DNA of 64,000 nucleotides, taken from Brevibacillus sp. JNUCC-41 (GTDB taxonomy: Bacteria; Bacillota; Bacilli; Bacillales; DSM-1321). The translations under genes were made by a program, and so were the position numbers. Positions 1 through 9,889 of this stretch are shown piece by piece; within the stretch, counting starts at the first letter, position 1; each line of letters starts with the position of its first letter. The stretch spans positions 3,567,501 to 3,631,500 of the forward strand of contig NZ_CP062163.1 of the NCBI RefSeq assembly GCF_014844095.1, read 5' to 3'. The notes under the pieces were generated by a model, which was given only the letters and a program-made list of their open reading frames with translations, did not search any database and was not told where the DNA came from.

Positions 1-1
1 C

Positions 2-187
2 CTTACTGTCCAAGGGATAACCGGAAGGAAGATGTTTTCAACCTGGCAACAGGTTTCAAGTCTGCTTGAAAGTGGCAAGGTTGATGTAAAACCGATGATT
101 ACCCACCGTTTTTCACTAAGCGATTTTGAAAAGGGATTTGAATTGATGACCAAAGGTCAGTGTGGTAAGGTTCTTCTGATACCTTAA
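2..187 (+). CDS. tdh: Threonine 3-dehydrogenase, C-terminal end (partial)
   Basis: The last 61 codons of a gene that begins before the window. The readable tail includes LTVQGITGRKMFSTWQQ and ends in TKGQCGKVLLIP, which fits the C-terminal end of zinc-dependent medium-chain L-threonine 3-dehydrogenase. That enzyme oxidises threonine to 2-amino-3-ketobutyrate for cleavage by Kbl. In Bacillus subtilis tdh and kbl lie just upstream of ymcB (miaB), as here, so position supports the call. Here tdh, not kbl, is the gene nearest miaB. The catalytic and zinc-binding residues lie outside the window. Confidence 0.8.
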   Translation, partial: LTVQGITGRKMFSTWQQVSSLLESGKVDVKPMITHRFSLSDFEKGFELMTKGQCGKVLLIP

Positions 188-199
188 AGAGTGAGAAGG

Positions 200-818
200 T
201 TTACGAGTAAAACGCCCAAACTCACGAGTAAAGTGGTCAAACTCACGAGTAAAGCGGTCAAACTCACGAGTAAAACGCCCAAACTCACGAGTAAAGTGGT
301 CAAATTCACGAGTAAAGTGCCCAAAACACGAGTAAAGTGCCCAAACTCACGAGTAAAGCGGTCAAATTCACGAGTAAAACGCCCAAACTCACGAGTAAAG
401 CGGTCAAACTCAGGAGTAAAGTCCCCAAAACACGAGTAAAGTGCCCAAAACACGAGTAAAGTGCCCAAACTCACGAGTAAAACGCCCAAATTCACGAGTA
501 AAGCGGTCAAATTCACGAGTAAAGTGCCCAAAACACGAGTAAAGCGCCCAAAACACGAGTAAAGTGCCCAAACTCACGAGTAAAGCGGTCAAACTCACGA
601 GTAAAGCGGTCAAATTCACGAGTAAAACGCCCAAACTCACGAGTAAAGCGGTCAAACTCAGGAGTAAAGTCCCCAAAACACGAGTAAAGTGCCCAAACTC
701 ACGAGTAAAGTGGTCAAACTCACGAGTAAAACGCCCAAACTCACGAGTAAAGCGGTCAAATTCACGAATAAAGTGCCCAAAACACGAGTAAAGCGGTCAA
801 ACTCACGAGTAAAGTGCA
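200..818. repeat. 30-unit tandem array of 20/21-bp repeats (family A)
   Basis: About 30 head-to-tail units fill the gap between tdh and miaB. Each unit has the core CACGAGTAAA, six variable bases (GCGGTC, ACGCCC, GTGCCC, GTGGTC, GCGCCC or GTCCCC) and a spacer AAACT, AAATT or AAAA. Units are 21 bp, or 20 bp when the spacer is AAAA. Five consecutive units (8-12) are repeated exactly as units 20-24, so part of the array grew by block duplication. Open frames run across it because 21 is a multiple of three, but each 20-bp unit shifts the frame, so coding is unlikely. It is not a CRISPR: there are no unique spacers. Confidence 0.95.
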
Positions 819-968
819 TGGTCTGCATTTGAAATAGCTGTGAAGGAATAGTAAGAAGGGGCTAAGTTCGTTAGAATATGCGAATCGGGTCTCTTTTTTT
901 AGTTCACAATTACCTTATTTATGAAAAATTTCTTACAATTGAAGAAGCCACGACAGAATGATTGTTTC

Positions 969-995
969 TTGCTGTTAAAAGCTTTATACTATAAT
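969..995 (+). promoter_or_regulatory. Candidate sigma-A promoter of miaB-ricA
   Basis: TTGCTG (969-974) and a perfect TATAAT (990-995) are separated by 15 bp, shorter than the usual 17. The start of transcription would be near 1002, giving a leader of about 130 nt before miaB. Confidence 0.45.
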
Positions 996-1082
996 AATGT
1001 GGATATATCACACTTAATAGCTAATATTTACTGGTAATTCTTAAAAAGGAATCCGTATAAAACCATTTGAAGATAGGTCTTG

Positions 1083-1115
1083 AAATAGTTGGTGAAAGAA
1101 ATAAACTAACTATTT
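1083..1115 (+). promoter_or_regulatory. Leader hairpin before the miaB ribosome binding site
   Basis: AAATAGTTGGT (1083-1093) can pair with ACTAACTATTT (1105-1115) over 11 bp with one G-U pair and an 11-nt loop. The miaB Shine-Dalgarno GAAAGGAG follows at once. It lacks a T tract, so it is not a terminator. It may protect the mRNA or tune translation. Confidence 0.4.
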
Positions 1116-1131
1116 TGAAAGGAGATTAACC

Positions 1132-2676
1132 ATGAACGAGAAACAACGATTAGAATCACAACAAGTACAGGCTGAGAATCCAGCGGACAAAAAATCCGAA
1201 AAGGACTTCAGTAAGTACTTCCAAGCCGTTTATATTCCGCCTTCCTTAAAAGATGCGAAAAAGCGAGGAAAAGAAGAAGTAGAATATCATGATGACTTTG
1301 CAATTCCTGAAGGTTTCCGTGGAATGGGAGAAGGTAAAAAGTTTTACATCCGTACTTATGGCTGTCAAATGAACGAACATGATACAGAAGTCATGGCGGG
1401 CATCTTTATGGCACTTGGTTATCAGCCGACAGACACGGTGGATGATGCTAACGTCATTTTACTTAACACTTGTGCGATTCGGGAAGGCGCAGAGAATAAA
1501 GTGTTCGGTGAATTGGGGCATTTAAAATCATTGAAATTGGAAAAGCCGGATCTACTGCTTGGGGTTTGCGGTTGTATGTCACAAGAGGAGTCAGTTGTAA
1601 AGCGGATTCTAGAGAAGCACCATTTTGTTGATATGATTTTCGGAACGCATAATATCCACCGGCTGCCGCAAATTCTTAATGAAGCTTATCTTTCCAAGGA
1701 AATGGTCATTGAGGTTTGGTCCAAAGAAGGTGATGTAATCGAGAACCTTCCGAAAGTGCGTAAAGGAAAAACGAAGGCATGGGTCAATATCATGTATGGC
1801 TGCGATAAGTTTTGCACTTACTGCATCGTACCTTACACAAGAGGGAAAGAAAGAAGCCGCAGACCAGGAGATATCATCCAAGAAGTCCGTCATTTAGCGG
1901 CACAGGGTTACAAGGAAATAACCCTGCTTGGACAGAATGTGAATGCTTACGGTAAAGATTTTACGGATATCGAATATCGTTTCGGCGATTTGATGGATGA
2001 AATCCGTAAAATCGATATTCCACGTATTCGTTTTACGACAAGCCATCCCCGTGATTTTGATGATCACTTGATAGAAGTACTGGCTAAAGGCGGCAATCTC
2101 GTTGACCATATCCATCTTCCAGTCCAATCGGGAAGTACGGACACACTTAAAATCATGGCCCGTAAATATACACGAGAACAATATTTAGAGCTAGTAAAAA
2201 AGATCAAGGAAGCTATTCCAAGTGTATCGCTAACCACTGACATCATTGTAGGCTACCCGAATGAAACGGAAGAGCACTTTGAAGAAACGATGTCTTTATA
2301 TCGTGAAGTTGGTTTCGATGCAGCATATACTTACATCTATTCACCACGTGAGGGAACACCGGCTGCTAAAATGCAGGATAATGTACCGATGGAAGTGAAA
2401 AAGGAACGTCTGCAACGCTTGAATGCCCTTGTCAATGAAACGTGCGCATTGAAAATGAAAGAGTATGATGGACAGATTGTTGAAGTGCTAGTTGAAGGCG
2501 AAAGCAAGAAGAATGCGGAAGTATTGGCAGGTTATACAACGAAAAATAAGCTCGTGAACTTCAAAGGACCAAAATCCGCTATTGGCCAAATCGTAAAAGT
2601 GAAAATCACCGGAACGAAAACATGGTCATTAAATGGGGATATGGTTGAAGAAGCAACGGCGATTGAGGTGGAGTAA
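1132..2676 (+). CDS. miaB: tRNA-2-methylthio-N6-dimethylallyladenosine synthase MiaB
   Basis: Radical-SAM methylthiotransferase that adds a methylthio group to i6A37 of tRNAs reading UNN codons, using two iron-sulfur clusters. At 514 residues it matches B. subtilis YmcB (about 509). In order: a Bacillus-type charged N-terminal extension (about 1-65); the UPF0004 domain with its three cluster cysteines ([24 protein letters not shown]); the radical-SAM motif CDKFCTYC near residue 225 followed by [11 protein letters not shown]; and a C-terminal TRAM domain (about 440-505). ATG with GAAAGGAG upstream. The substrate i6A is made by MiaA, encoded at 34.2 kb. ricA follows one base after the stop, so the two are probably cotranscribed. 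Confidence 0.97.
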   Translation: MNEKQRLESQQVQAENPADKKSEKDFSKYFQAVYIPPSLKDAKKRGKEEVEYHDDFAIPEGFRGMGEGKKFYIRTYGCQMNEHDTEVMAGIFMALGYQPTDTVDDANVILLNTCAIREGAENKVFGELGHLKSLKLEKPDLLLGVCGCMSQEESVVKRILEKHHFVDMIFGTHNIHRLPQILNEAYLSKEMVIEVWSKEGDVIENLPKVRKGKTKAWVNIMYGCDKFCTYCIVPYTRGKERSRRPGDIIQEVRHLAAQGYKEITLLGQNVNAYGKDFTDIEYRFGDLMDEIRKIDIPRIRFTTSHPRDFDDHLIEVLAKGGNLVDHIHLPVQSGSTDTLKIMARKYTREQYLELVKKIKEAIPSVSLTTDIIVGYPNETEEHFEETMSLYREVGFDAAYTYIYSPREGTPAAKMQDNVPMEVKKERLQRLNALVNETCALKMKEYDGQIVEVLVEGESKKNAEVLAGYTTKNKLVNFKGPKSAIGQIVKVKITGTKTWSLNGDMVEEATAIEVE

Positions 2677-2677
2677 T

Positions 2678-3106
2678 ATGACTAAATATACTAAAGATGA
2701 CATTCTGAACAAAGCGGCCGAGCTTGCTGAAATGATCGCCAGCACGGAAGAAGTCGATTTCTTTAAACGGGCAGAAGCTCACATCAATGAAAACCAAAAA
2801 ATCAGGGAAATGATCGCCAGCATCAAGAGCTTGCAAAAACAGGCTGTAAACTTCCAGCATTACGGCAAAGAGAAAGCATACAGCCAAGTCCAGGCCAAAA
2901 TTGATGCATTGGAAAAGCAATTGGATGAACTTCCGATCGTGCAGGAATTCAAACAATCCCAAGTGGATGTAAATGATCTTTTACAAATGGTCTCATCACA
3001 AGTATCGAACAAGGTGACGGACCTGATCATTGAATCGACCGAAGGGGACATCCTTCGCGGTGAGACAGGTTCACAGGTACAAGCTGGCGGCGGAAGCTGT
3101 TCATGA
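2678..3106 (+). CDS. ricA: RicA (YmcA), Ric complex subunit
   Basis: A 142-residue, mostly helical protein of the YlbF/YmcA family. In Bacillus RicA works with RicF (YlbF) and RicT (YaaT) in an iron-sulfur complex that helps RNase Y mature mRNAs and affects competence, biofilm and sporulation. The ATG at 2678 comes right after the miaB stop and starts MTKYTKDDIL; an upstream in-frame ATG inside miaB is not the real start. Coiled-coil-prone segments lie at about 40-95. The C-terminus ends GGGSCS, with a cysteine at residue 141 that could be a cluster ligand (inference). A strong terminator follows at 3113-3146. Confidence 0.92.
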   Translation: MTKYTKDDILNKAAELAEMIASTEEVDFFKRAEAHINENQKIREMIASIKSLQKQAVNFQHYGKEKAYSQVQAKIDALEKQLDELPIVQEFKQSQVDVNDLLQMVSSQVSNKVTDLIIESTEGDILRGETGSQVQAGGGSCS

Positions 3107-3112
3107 ATATAG

Positions 3113-3146
3113 AAAAAAAGCCCTTCTGATTTCAGAAGGGCTTTTT
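3113..3146 (+). terminator. Rho-independent terminator of miaB-ricA
   Basis: AAAAAGCCCTTCTGA pairs with TCAGAAGGGCTTTTT around a very short loop and ends in a T run. Confidence 0.95.
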
Positions 3147-3184
3147 CTATATGCGGAAATCCTTATACAGTGCCCATTCGTGAC

Positions 3185-3212
3185 ACATATCCCAAAACTT
3201 GCGCATAAAATA
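3185..3212 (+). promoter_or_regulatory. Candidate sigma-K promoter upstream of cotE
   Basis: AC (3185-3186), 17 bp, then CATAAAATA (3204-3212) fits the sigma-K pattern AC-N16/17-CATANNNTA. It would give a leader of about 100 nt. In B. subtilis cotE is known to be read from sigma-E and sigma-K promoters; here the assignment rests on sequence only. Confidence 0.4.
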
Positions 3213-3262
3213 ACCTAGGTTTAAAACATTACAGCAGTTTTCAAACAATTAAAATTCTACGC

Positions 3263-3290
3263 ACACTAGACTTTTACCACGCATAGGATG
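3263..3290 (+). promoter_or_regulatory. Second candidate mother-cell promoter of cotE
   Basis: AC (3263-3264), 17 bp, then CATAGGATG (3282-3290). It matches the sigma-K pattern except for the last A, and would start transcription about 25 nt before cotE. Sigma-E recognises a similar -10 box, so either factor is possible. Confidence 0.4.
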
Positions 3291-3321
3291 AATGGAAACT
3301 GTATGAGGAGGGTTCGCTAGC

Positions 3322-3861
3322 ATGTCACAATATAGAGAGATAATTACTAAAGCGGTGGTGGCAAAAGGACGTAAGTTCACAAAGTCCTCTCACACCATTT
3401 GCCCGGCTCATCATCCTTCTAGCATTCTAGGTTGTTGGATCATCAACCATAAATACGATGCAAAGAAAGTCGGCAAAAAGGTAGAAATTCACGGCAGCTA
3501 CGAAATCAACGTCTGGTATTCTTATAACCATAATTCGAAGACGGAAGTTGTAACTGAAAAAGTGCAATATACCGACGTTATTTCGCTGAAATACCGTGAT
3601 CCCGATTGTCTTGATGACCATGAAATCGTTGCAAAAGCTGTCCAACAGCCGAATTGTTTAGAAGCTTGCATCTCCCCATGTGGACAAAAAATCATTGTCC
3701 ATGTGGAAAGGGAATTCTTTGTGGAAGTCGTCGGCGAAACGAAAATTTGTGTCGCTGTTAGTCCAGATGGCCGCTGTGAGGATGACTGGGGCTCTGATTT
3801 CGATGATGAGGATTTCGAAGATTTAGATCCGGATTTCCTTGATGAATTCGAAGACGAATAG
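3322..3861 (+). CDS. cotE: Spore coat morphogenetic protein CotE
   Basis: CotE is the organiser of the outer spore coat; it surrounds the forespore and recruits many coat proteins. At 179 residues it is close to the B. subtilis protein (181). Visible signs are the N-terminal [18 protein letters not shown], the central ILGCWIINH segment, cysteine-containing mid-regions, and a very acidic C-terminal tail (about 150-179, rich in Asp and Glu). A Shine-Dalgarno AGGAGGG sits 10 nt before ATG. Its position between ricA and mutS is the conserved Bacillus order. It has its own mother-cell type promoters and terminator, so it is a single-gene unit. Confidence 0.96.
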   Translation: MSQYREIITKAVVAKGRKFTKSSHTICPAHHPSSILGCWIINHKYDAKKVGKKVEIHGSYEINVWYSYNHNSKTEVVTEKVQYTDVISLKYRDPDCLDDHEIVAKAVQQPNCLEACISPCGQKIIVHVEREFFVEVVGETKICVAVSPDGRCEDDWGSDFDDEDFEDLDPDFLDEFEDE

Positions 3862-3876
3862 AATTTAGAAATTAAT

Positions 3877-3907
3877 ACCGGATGACATTCCCTTCATCCG
3901 GTTTTAT
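3877..3907 (+). terminator. Terminator of cotE
   Basis: ACCGGATGA and TCATCCGGT form a 9-bp stem followed by TTTTATTTAA. Confidence 0.85.
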
Positions 3908-4073
3908 TTAATTTGAAGCGGGACAAGCAGGCCTGGCCATGATCAAAAATAGGGATGCAATGTTACTATATCCGTGCGTATGGCTCTACATAGGCAGCTC
4001 AAAAAAAGTTTGAATTCAATGTATAATTGATTTACCATGCAATTTCGAATACAGGCAATGTTGCTTTCCCGTA

Positions 4074-4082
4074 TGTTATAAT
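4074..4082 (+). promoter_or_regulatory. Extended -10 promoter of mutSL
   Basis: TGTTATAAT is a perfect -10 box with the TGn extension, about 45 nt before the mutS start. The -35 region (GGCAAT at 4054-4059) is weak, as is usual for extended -10 promoters. Confidence 0.55.
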
Positions 4083-4131
4083 GAAGGACATAAATGTGTA
4101 ATAGATTTTAGTTTGGAAAGGTTTTGAAGGA

Positions 4132-6762
4132 ATGGCTGGATATACTCCGATGATACAGCAATATTTAAAAATTAAGGCAGAGTATCAGGATGCCTTTTTA
4201 TTTTTTCGTTTAGGTGATTTTTATGAAATGTTTTTTGACGATGCACTGAATGCATCACAAGAGCTCGAAATCACATTAACGAGCCGAGAAGGCGGTAGTG
4301 AAGAGCGAATTCCGATGTGCGGCATTCCGTATCACTCGGCTGCTAATTATATTGATATATTGATAGAAAAAGGTTTTAAAGTAGCTATTTGTGAACAAAC
4401 CGAAGATCCGAAGCAAGCCAAAGGTGTGGTACGCAGGGAAGTTGTACAGCTGATTACTCCGGGAACGAAAATGGATAGTAAGGGTCTGCGTGAAAAGGAA
4501 AATAATTATATTGCCACCATCACTTATTTCACCGATGGGCAGTTTGGCTTTGGATACAATGATTTATCGACAGGGGAAAATAAGGTCACTTTGATTGAGA
4601 GTTTTGAGGAAGTCCTGAATGAATTTGCCATCCTTGGTGCTAGTGAAGTGGTCATTGCCGAGGATTTCAATGAAGAATGGAAAAAAAGGCTGCAAGAACG
4701 GGGCGCTGCCGCTCTATCCCTAGAGAATAATTTGGTTCAAAGCGAGTCATTCGTTGCATTACTTCATCTGTTAAAAGACCAGAAACTGGCGACAACGACC
4801 TCGCGTTTATTGAATTATCTTTACCGTACCCAAAAACGCAGCCTGGATCATTTACAGCCTGTGCTTGCATATGAAACATCACAATATATGAAAATAGATT
4901 ATTATAGCAAACGCAATTTGGAATTAACTGAAACCATTCGCTCCAAAGGAAAAAAAGGCTCATTATTATGGCTGCTTGATGAAACGAAAACAGCCATGGG
5001 CGGAAGGATGTTGAAACAGTGGATTGATAGGCCGCTCATTAATAAAAAACAGATCGAGCGGAGACAAAGCCTTGTTGAGACCCTGAAAAATCAATACTTC
5101 GAACGGCAGGACTTACGTGAACGCCTGAAGGAAGTGTACGACTTGGAGCGGCTTGCCGGCAGGGTTGCCTTCGGGAATGTAAACGCTCGGGACTTGATTC
5201 AACTGAAGCGTTCATTACAACAGGTGCCGATCATTCGTGAAATCGTGAAGTCAATGGCTTCCAATCAGGATATTTCAATTCTGGCCGATAAATTGGATCC
5301 TTGCGAAGAAGTGACGGATTTGCTTGAAACGGCGCTTGTAGAAAACCCGCCATTGTCCGTAAAGGAAGGGAATATCATTCAGGATGGTTTCCATAAGGAG
5401 CTGGATACATACAGGGATGCCAGCAGAAACGGGAAAACCTGGATTGCGCAGCTTGAACGCGAAGAGCGGGAACGGACCGGGATCAAATCTTTGAAAATCG
5501 GATATAATCGTGTATTTGGCTATTACATTGAAGTCACACGAGCCAATTTACATCTGCTTGAAGAAGGCCGGTATGAACGGAAGCAAACCTTAACGAATGC
5601 CGAACGTTATATCACACCTGAATTGAAAGAAAAGGAAGCTTTGATTTTACAAGCAGAAGAAAAAAGCATCAGTTTGGAGTATGACCTATTCCTCAATCTT
5701 CGTGAAGAGGTCAAAAGCTATATCCCGCGCTTACAGGATTTAGCGAAAGGCGTCAGTGAACTGGATGTCCTGCAGTGCTTTGCAACGATTAGCGAAGAAC
5801 GCCATTATGTGAAGCCAGTCTTTTCTGATGATCGAAGAATCGTACTGAAGGAGGGCCGGCATCCAGTAGTTGAGAAAGTCCTTCAATCACAGGAGTATGT
5901 CCCCAATGACTGCTTTATGGATGGAGACAGGGAGTTACTCTTGATCACAGGACCCAATATGTCGGGTAAAAGTACGTATATGCGTCAAATTGCGCTGACA
6001 TCGATTCTAGCGCAAATTGGATGCTTCGTATCAGCAAGTATAGCTGAATTGCCTATTTTTGATAAGGTGTTTACTAGGATTGGGGCGGCAGATGATTTGA
6101 TTTCCGGTCAAAGTACATTCATGGTAGAGATGCTCGAAGCAAGAAATGCCATCATGAATGCGACAGAAAACAGTTTGATATTATTTGATGAAATAGGGCG
6201 GGGAACATCAACATATGATGGGATGGCGCTTGCTCAGGCCATCATTGAATATATTCATGAGGAAATTGGGGCAAAAACTCTCTTTTCGACCCATTATCAC
6301 GAATTGACTGTATTGGCGGCAGAACTGCCAAAATTGAAAAATATCCATGTCAGTGCCATTGAGCAAAATGGGAATGTCGTTTTCCTTCATAAAATTAAAG
6401 AAGGGCCAGCAGATAAAAGCTATGGAATTCATGTGGCTAAGCTAGCTGATTTACCAGAGCAGTTAATAGATCGGGCGGCCGCTATTTTAGCGCAGCTGGA
6501 AAATGAAAATGGACAGGCAAAGGCGATGCCTGAACAGCCTGCTGCTACTGCTGTAGAAGCACCTATTGCCGAAGCTGCCCCGGTAACAGACGTCAATGAG
6601 GCACAGCTTTCCTTCTTTGGGGAAGAGGCTCCTAAAGGAAGAGTGAATTCTTCACCTAAGGAAAAAAAGGTGCTGGATGACATAAAATCACTGGATATCC
6701 TTGAAATGACGCCGCTTGAGGCAATGAATACCCTTTATAAATTACAAAAGAAACTTAAATGA
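4132..6762 (+). CDS. mutS: DNA mismatch repair protein MutS
   Basis: Mismatch sensor ATPase, 876 residues (B. subtilis about 858). The N-terminal domain has the mismatch-binding motif GDFYEMF (about 28-34) in [12 protein letters not shown]. The connector, lever and clamp domains follow. The C-terminal ABC ATPase has Walker [15 protein letters not shown] (about 607-620), a signature-like region [14 protein letters not shown], Walker [17 protein letters not shown] and the FSTHYHEL segment. A low-complexity Ala/Pro/Glu linker (about 795-825) is followed by the C-terminal dimer/tetramer and clamp-binding tail; SFFGEEA in the linker resembles a sliding-clamp peptide (QLSFF). A Shine-Dalgarno GGAAAGG lies 10 nt upstream. 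It is followed after 22 nt by mutL, its partner. Confidence 0.98.
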   Translation: MAGYTPMIQQYLKIKAEYQDAFLFFRLGDFYEMFFDDALNASQELEITLTSREGGSEERIPMCGIPYHSAANYIDILIEKGFKVAICEQTEDPKQAKGVVRREVVQLITPGTKMDSKGLREKENNYIATITYFTDGQFGFGYNDLSTGENKVTLIESFEEVLNEFAILGASEVVIAEDFNEEWKKRLQERGAAALSLENNLVQSESFVALLHLLKDQKLATTTSRLLNYLYRTQKRSLDHLQPVLAYETSQYMKIDYYSKRNLELTETIRSKGKKGSLLWLLDETKTAMGGRMLKQWIDRPLINKKQIERRQSLVETLKNQYFERQDLRERLKEVYDLERLAGRVAFGNVNARDLIQLKRSLQQVPIIREIVKSMASNQDISILADKLDPCEEVTDLLETALVENPPLSVKEGNIIQDGFHKELDTYRDASRNGKTWIAQLEREERERTGIKSLKIGYNRVFGYYIEVTRANLHLLEEGRYERKQTLTNAERYITPELKEKEALILQAEEKSISLEYDLFLNLREEVKSYIPRLQDLAKGVSELDVLQCFATISEERHYVKPVFSDDRRIVLKEGRHPVVEKVLQSQEYVPNDCFMDGDRELLLITGPNMSGKSTYMRQIALTSILAQIGCFVSASIAELPIFDKVFTRIGAADDLISGQSTFMVEMLEARNAIMNATENSLILFDEIGRGTSTYDGMALAQAIIEYIHEEIGAKTLFSTHYHELTVLAAELPKLKNIHVSAIEQNGNVVFLHKIKEGPADKSYGIHVAKLADLPEQLIDRAAAILAQLENENGQAKAMPEQPAATAVEAPIAEAAPVTDVNEAQLSFFGEEAPKGRVNSSPKEKKVLDDIKSLDILEMTPLEAMNTLYKLQKKLK

Positions 6763-6784
6763 GAATTAAAGCGAGGCGATAAAA

Positions 6785-8725
6785 ATGGGAAAAATCATAC
6801 AGCTTGATGAGGCTTTATCTAATAAAATCGCAGCTGGCGAAGTTGTTGAACGCCCAGCCTCAGTCGTTAAGGAACTTGTGGAAAACGCAATAGATGCAAA
6901 CAGTACCATTATAGAGATTGAATTGGTGGAGGCTGGACTTGGTTCCATCCGGATCGTGGATAATGGCGATGGAATTTTGGCTGATGACATAGAAGCGGCA
7001 TTTAAACGCCATGCCACAAGTAAAATAAAAGATGAAAATGATCTTTTCCGAATTCGAACACTTGGCTTCCGCGGTGAAGCAATGCCCAGTATTGCTTCAG
7101 TTTCCCGTTTTGAAATGAAAAGCAGCACAGGCGAAGGTGTGGGAACACGCATACTTCTTGAAGGCGGCATGGTTAAGGAACTCGAAGCTTCATCCAGCCG
7201 AAAAGGAACGGATATCCTGGTTTCCGATTTATTTTACAATACTCCTGCAAGGTTGAAATATATGAAAACGATTCATACCGAGCTAGGAAATATTACGGAT
7301 GTCGCTAACAGGCTTGCACTTTCGCATCCGGATGTTTCTATTCGGTTATCACACAACGAGAAGCGAATCCTGCATACGAATGGTAACGGTGATGTCAGGC
7401 AGGTGCTAGCCGCAATTTATGGTACGAATATTGCCAAAAAGATGATTCCGGTTCAGGCAAGCTCCTTGGACTTCAAATTATCCGGATATATCGTTATGCC
7501 TGAGGTCACCCGGGCTTCAAGGAATTATATTTCAACCATGATAAACGGCCGCTTCATTAAAAACTATGCGCTCGTGAAAGCAATCCTGGATGGGTACCAT
7601 ACACTCCTTCCAATTGGGCGTTTTCCAATTGCTTTGTTGAATATTGAAATGGATCCGATTCTTGTCGATGTCAATGTACATCCATCCAAAATGGAGGTAA
7701 GGCTTAGCAAGGAACAGGAATTGTACAGTCTTGTATCGGAAACGATCAAATCTTCGTTTAAAAAGATGACTCTAATACCAAGTGGATATACACCAACACC
7801 AAAGCCGGAACAGGTGAAAAGTGAGCAAACCGAGCTGGAATTGGACCATGTTGTGGAAAGCGGCAAGCGGGTCCTTGAAGAAGCCAAGAAAGAAGCTTCA
7901 CTCTTGAAGGATACCTTGATTCGGGAAAAGCAGGAACAAAAGAGTTATGTGGATCATAATGAAGATTTCAATCTAGAACCAATAAAGGAAATAATCTATA
8001 GCAATGAAAAGCAGCAAATGGCAGATGCTTATATTCCGGTTTTACAAGATGATGAAAGCAAACCAAATTACGAGTCAGCTGAAAAGTATACAACCTATAC
8101 GGTCGAACAAGAGGAAGAAATTGAGGTGAATGAACCGGATAGCCGCATCCCTCCCATGTACCCAATTGGGCAAATGCATGGAACCTATATTTTCGCCCAA
8201 AATGAAAAAGGATTGTACATTATAGACCAACATGCTGCCCAGGAACGGATCAAATACGAATATTTTAAAGAAAAGGTCGGACGTGTTGAAAACGAGCTAC
8301 AGGATATGCTAGTTCCCATCACCCTTGAATTTTCAACAGACCAATGTATCAGGATAAATGAATATAGGCATGAATTGGAAAAAGTAGGCATCTATTTAGA
8401 AGAGTTTGGCTATAACGCCTATATTGTCCGATCGCATCCACAATGGTTCCCTAAAGGAATTGAACAGGAAATCCTTGAAGAAATGATAGAACAATTGCTA
8501 TCGATGAAAAAGGTCGACATCAAAAAACTGCGTGAAGAAGCAGCCATCATGATGAGCTGTAAAGCCTCAATAAAGGCAAACCGTCATCTGCGCAATGATG
8601 AAATCCAAGCATTATTGGATGAACTAAGGCGGACAACCGATCCCTTCACATGTCCTCATGGAAGACCTATCATCATCTCTTATTCCATTTATGAAATGGA
8701 GAAAATGTTCAAGAGGGTCATGTAA
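6785..8725 (+). CDS. mutL: DNA mismatch repair endonuclease MutL
   Basis: GHKL ATPase and nicking endonuclease that acts after MutS; 646 residues. N-terminal ATPase motifs are NAIDANS (motif I), DNGDGI (motif II) and [15 protein letters not shown] (motif III); note Met where Leu is commoner. A variable, acidic linker covers about 340-455. The C-terminal domain has the metal-binding endonuclease motif [12 protein letters not shown] (about 484), [12 protein letters not shown] and CPHGRP. These show that it is the nicking type found in organisms without MutH. Its stop codon overlaps a 61-bp segment that is duplicated 4.2 kb downstream (8715-8775 and 12911-12971). Confidence 0.98.
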   Translation: MGKIIQLDEALSNKIAAGEVVERPASVVKELVENAIDANSTIIEIELVEAGLGSIRIVDNGDGILADDIEAAFKRHATSKIKDENDLFRIRTLGFRGEAMPSIASVSRFEMKSSTGEGVGTRILLEGGMVKELEASSSRKGTDILVSDLFYNTPARLKYMKTIHTELGNITDVANRLALSHPDVSIRLSHNEKRILHTNGNGDVRQVLAAIYGTNIAKKMIPVQASSLDFKLSGYIVMPEVTRASRNYISTMINGRFIKNYALVKAILDGYHTLLPIGRFPIALLNIEMDPILVDVNVHPSKMEVRLSKEQELYSLVSETIKSSFKKMTLIPSGYTPTPKPEQVKSEQTELELDHVVESGKRVLEEAKKEASLLKDTLIREKQEQKSYVDHNEDFNLEPIKEIIYSNEKQQMADAYIPVLQDDESKPNYESAEKYTTYTVEQEEEIEVNEPDSRIPPMYPIGQMHGTYIFAQNEKGLYIIDQHAAQERIKYEYFKEKVGRVENELQDMLVPITLEFSTDQCIRINEYRHELEKVGIYLEEFGYNAYIVRSHPQWFPKGIEQEILEEMIEQLLSMKKVDIKKLREEAAIMMSCKASIKANRHLRNDEIQALLDELRRTTDPFTCPHGRPIIISYSIYEMEKMFKRVM

Positions 8726-8775
8726 TGAAAAGCAATGGAGAATCCTTATGCAATGGGATTCTCCATTGCTTTTTT
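8715..8775 (+). repeat. mutL 3' end and terminator; left copy of a 61-bp direct repeat (attL-like)
   Basis: Covers the last codons of mutL (GGGTCATGTAA) and its terminator, in which AAAAGCAATGGAGAATCC pairs with GGATTCTCCATTGCTTTT. The same 61 bp recurs at 12911-12971 with two mismatches, both in the hairpin. The duplicates bracket the PadR/MFS/phosphatase/GNAT segment and a recombinase remnant, so this is read as an attachment site. Confidence 0.85.
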
Positions 8776-8865
8776 AGTTAAATGACCACTTTTATTGGTT
8801 CGTGCTCTTTTTTCCTGAAGCTTTTTAAAAGTTTTCTGCAGAGGAGTCCTGTATATTCTGAGTAA

Positions 8866-9111
8866 CTAGGTATATTTATCCAATGTGATAGAAACTATTG
8901 AATGGCCTAATCTTTCTGATACCACCTTGGAATTTTCTCCGATCTCCAACATTATAGTTGCATGTGTATGGCGTAAATCATGGAATCGAATCCTCTTCAT
9001 TCCGGCAAGCATAATATCATAAAGAAGCTGCTTGTGTATCGTATTGGGATTGACTGACTCTCCACCAAAAGCAGAAACGACAAAGTGATCCGCTATTAAC
9101 TTCAACCCCAC
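8866..9111 (-). pseudogene. Tyrosine recombinase (phage integrase) C-terminal fragment
   Basis: About 80 residues matching the end of tyrosine recombinases: the box II motif HDLRHTHATIMLEIG, then VVSERLGHSIVSITLDKYT, where LGH and the final Tyr are the conserved catalytic-region residues. The first catalytic arginine and the whole N-terminal half are missing. Its 3' end lies about 90 bp from the mutL tail repeat, with the gene pointing toward it, which is the usual position of an integrase beside its attachment site. Confidence 0.8.
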
Positions 9112-9207
9112 TCCTGTTTCTTAACTTTGTGAGATTGTAATTCTTCGATCCTCTCATTGGTAAAAAGATAACTTTCTTGAAACTATGTAAAATTTATTAT
9201 GATATGG

Positions 9208-9257
9208 TTGTTTTTACCTGTAATTAGACATATCATAATGATATATCAGAGTGATAT
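9208..9257 (+). promoter_or_regulatory. Promoter with overlapping palindromic operators for the PadR-MFS operon
   Basis: TTGTTT (9208-9213), 17 bp, TATCAT (9231-9236) forms a promoter. The -10 box lies in the palindrome ATATCAT-A-ATGATAT (9230-9244), and a second palindrome ATATCA-GAG-TGATAT follows (9243-9257). Dyads placed over the -10 box and start site of a PadR gene suggest autorepression; the binding itself is inferred. Confidence 0.6.
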
Positions 9258-9277
9258 GTGGAAGGGGGATTGTTACA

Positions 9278-9886
9278 TTGTCAATTGAAAGTTCTATACT
9301 TGCTATATTAAGCTTTTGGCCCAGTACAGGCTACAATATAAAAGCAGAGTTTGAGCATAAAGCTGCCGGCTTATACTGGGGAATGAGTTATGGGAGTATT
9401 TACCCGAAATTAAAGAAGCTTGAAGAAGAAGGACTTGTTTATCCTATTGAACAAGAGGAAGAGGGACGTAAAAAGAAACTTTATGAACTTACCCCAAAAG
9501 GGTGGGAGGAATTTGAAAACTGGCTTCAACTCCCACCTGCCTACCCAATAATTAGAGACGAATTATTAATGAAGATGTCCACATGGCATGAAGATATGGA
9601 AAGCTCAGTATTAATCAGTCATCTACTAAGAAGAAAAAAGACAACCGAAGATTTACTTGAATTTGTAAAAGACTGGCCGACAAACGGAACCTCTTACATC
9701 AGTAAAGTGGGTATGCTAACCATTCGCTATTCTGAATTACGACTGGAAGCGGAGTTGAAATGGATTGAAGAATCAATAAATGCTTTGGAAAATAATCAAC
9801 TTTCAAAAGGGCAGGATCCTAACGGGAATACAGAAAAACTGCTAGCAAGACGAAGAGGGGCAACCCAAGGGGAAAAGGAGAAATAA
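9278..9886 (+). CDS. PadR family transcriptional regulator
   Basis: A 202-residue repressor of the PadR/Vir type. The N-terminal winged helix (about 1-85) includes GYNIKAEFEHKAAGLYWGMSYGSIYPKLKKL (only the pattern is noted; GSIYPxLKKLEEEGL is the recognition helix hallmark) and the wing KKKLYELTPKGWEEFENW. The C-terminal Vir-type helical dimerisation part has a WxxxW-like pattern. TTG at 9278 is preferred because GGAAGGGGG ends 9 nt upstream; the GTG at 9251 has no such site. It ends 3 nt before the MFS gene, so it probably controls that exporter. Drug binding by PadR proteins that govern exporters is common, but the ligand is unknown here. Confidence 0.85.
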   Translation: MSIESSILAILSFWPSTGYNIKAEFEHKAAGLYWGMSYGSIYPKLKKLEEEGLVYPIEQEEEGRKKKLYELTPKGWEEFENWLQLPPAYPIIRDELLMKMSTWHEDMESSVLISHLLRRKKTTEDLLEFVKDWPTNGTSYISKVGMLTIRYSELRLEAELKWIEESINALENNQLSKGQDPNGNTEKLLARRRGATQGEKEK

Positions 9887-9889
9887 CAC

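Noticed and set aside
191-791. Open frames across the tandem array on both strands that would encode repetitive LTSK/SRVK-type peptides
   Set aside because: They arise because 21 bp keeps the frame; each 20-bp unit shifts it, there is no ribosome binding site, and the frames break with array structure.
200-818. CRISPR array
   Set aside because: The variable blocks are only six bases from a small recurring set; there are no unique spacers and no cas genes.
6429-7170. Long antisense frames within mutS and mutL
   Set aside because: They are shadows of strongly supported genes on the other strand and show no family features or ribosome binding sites.
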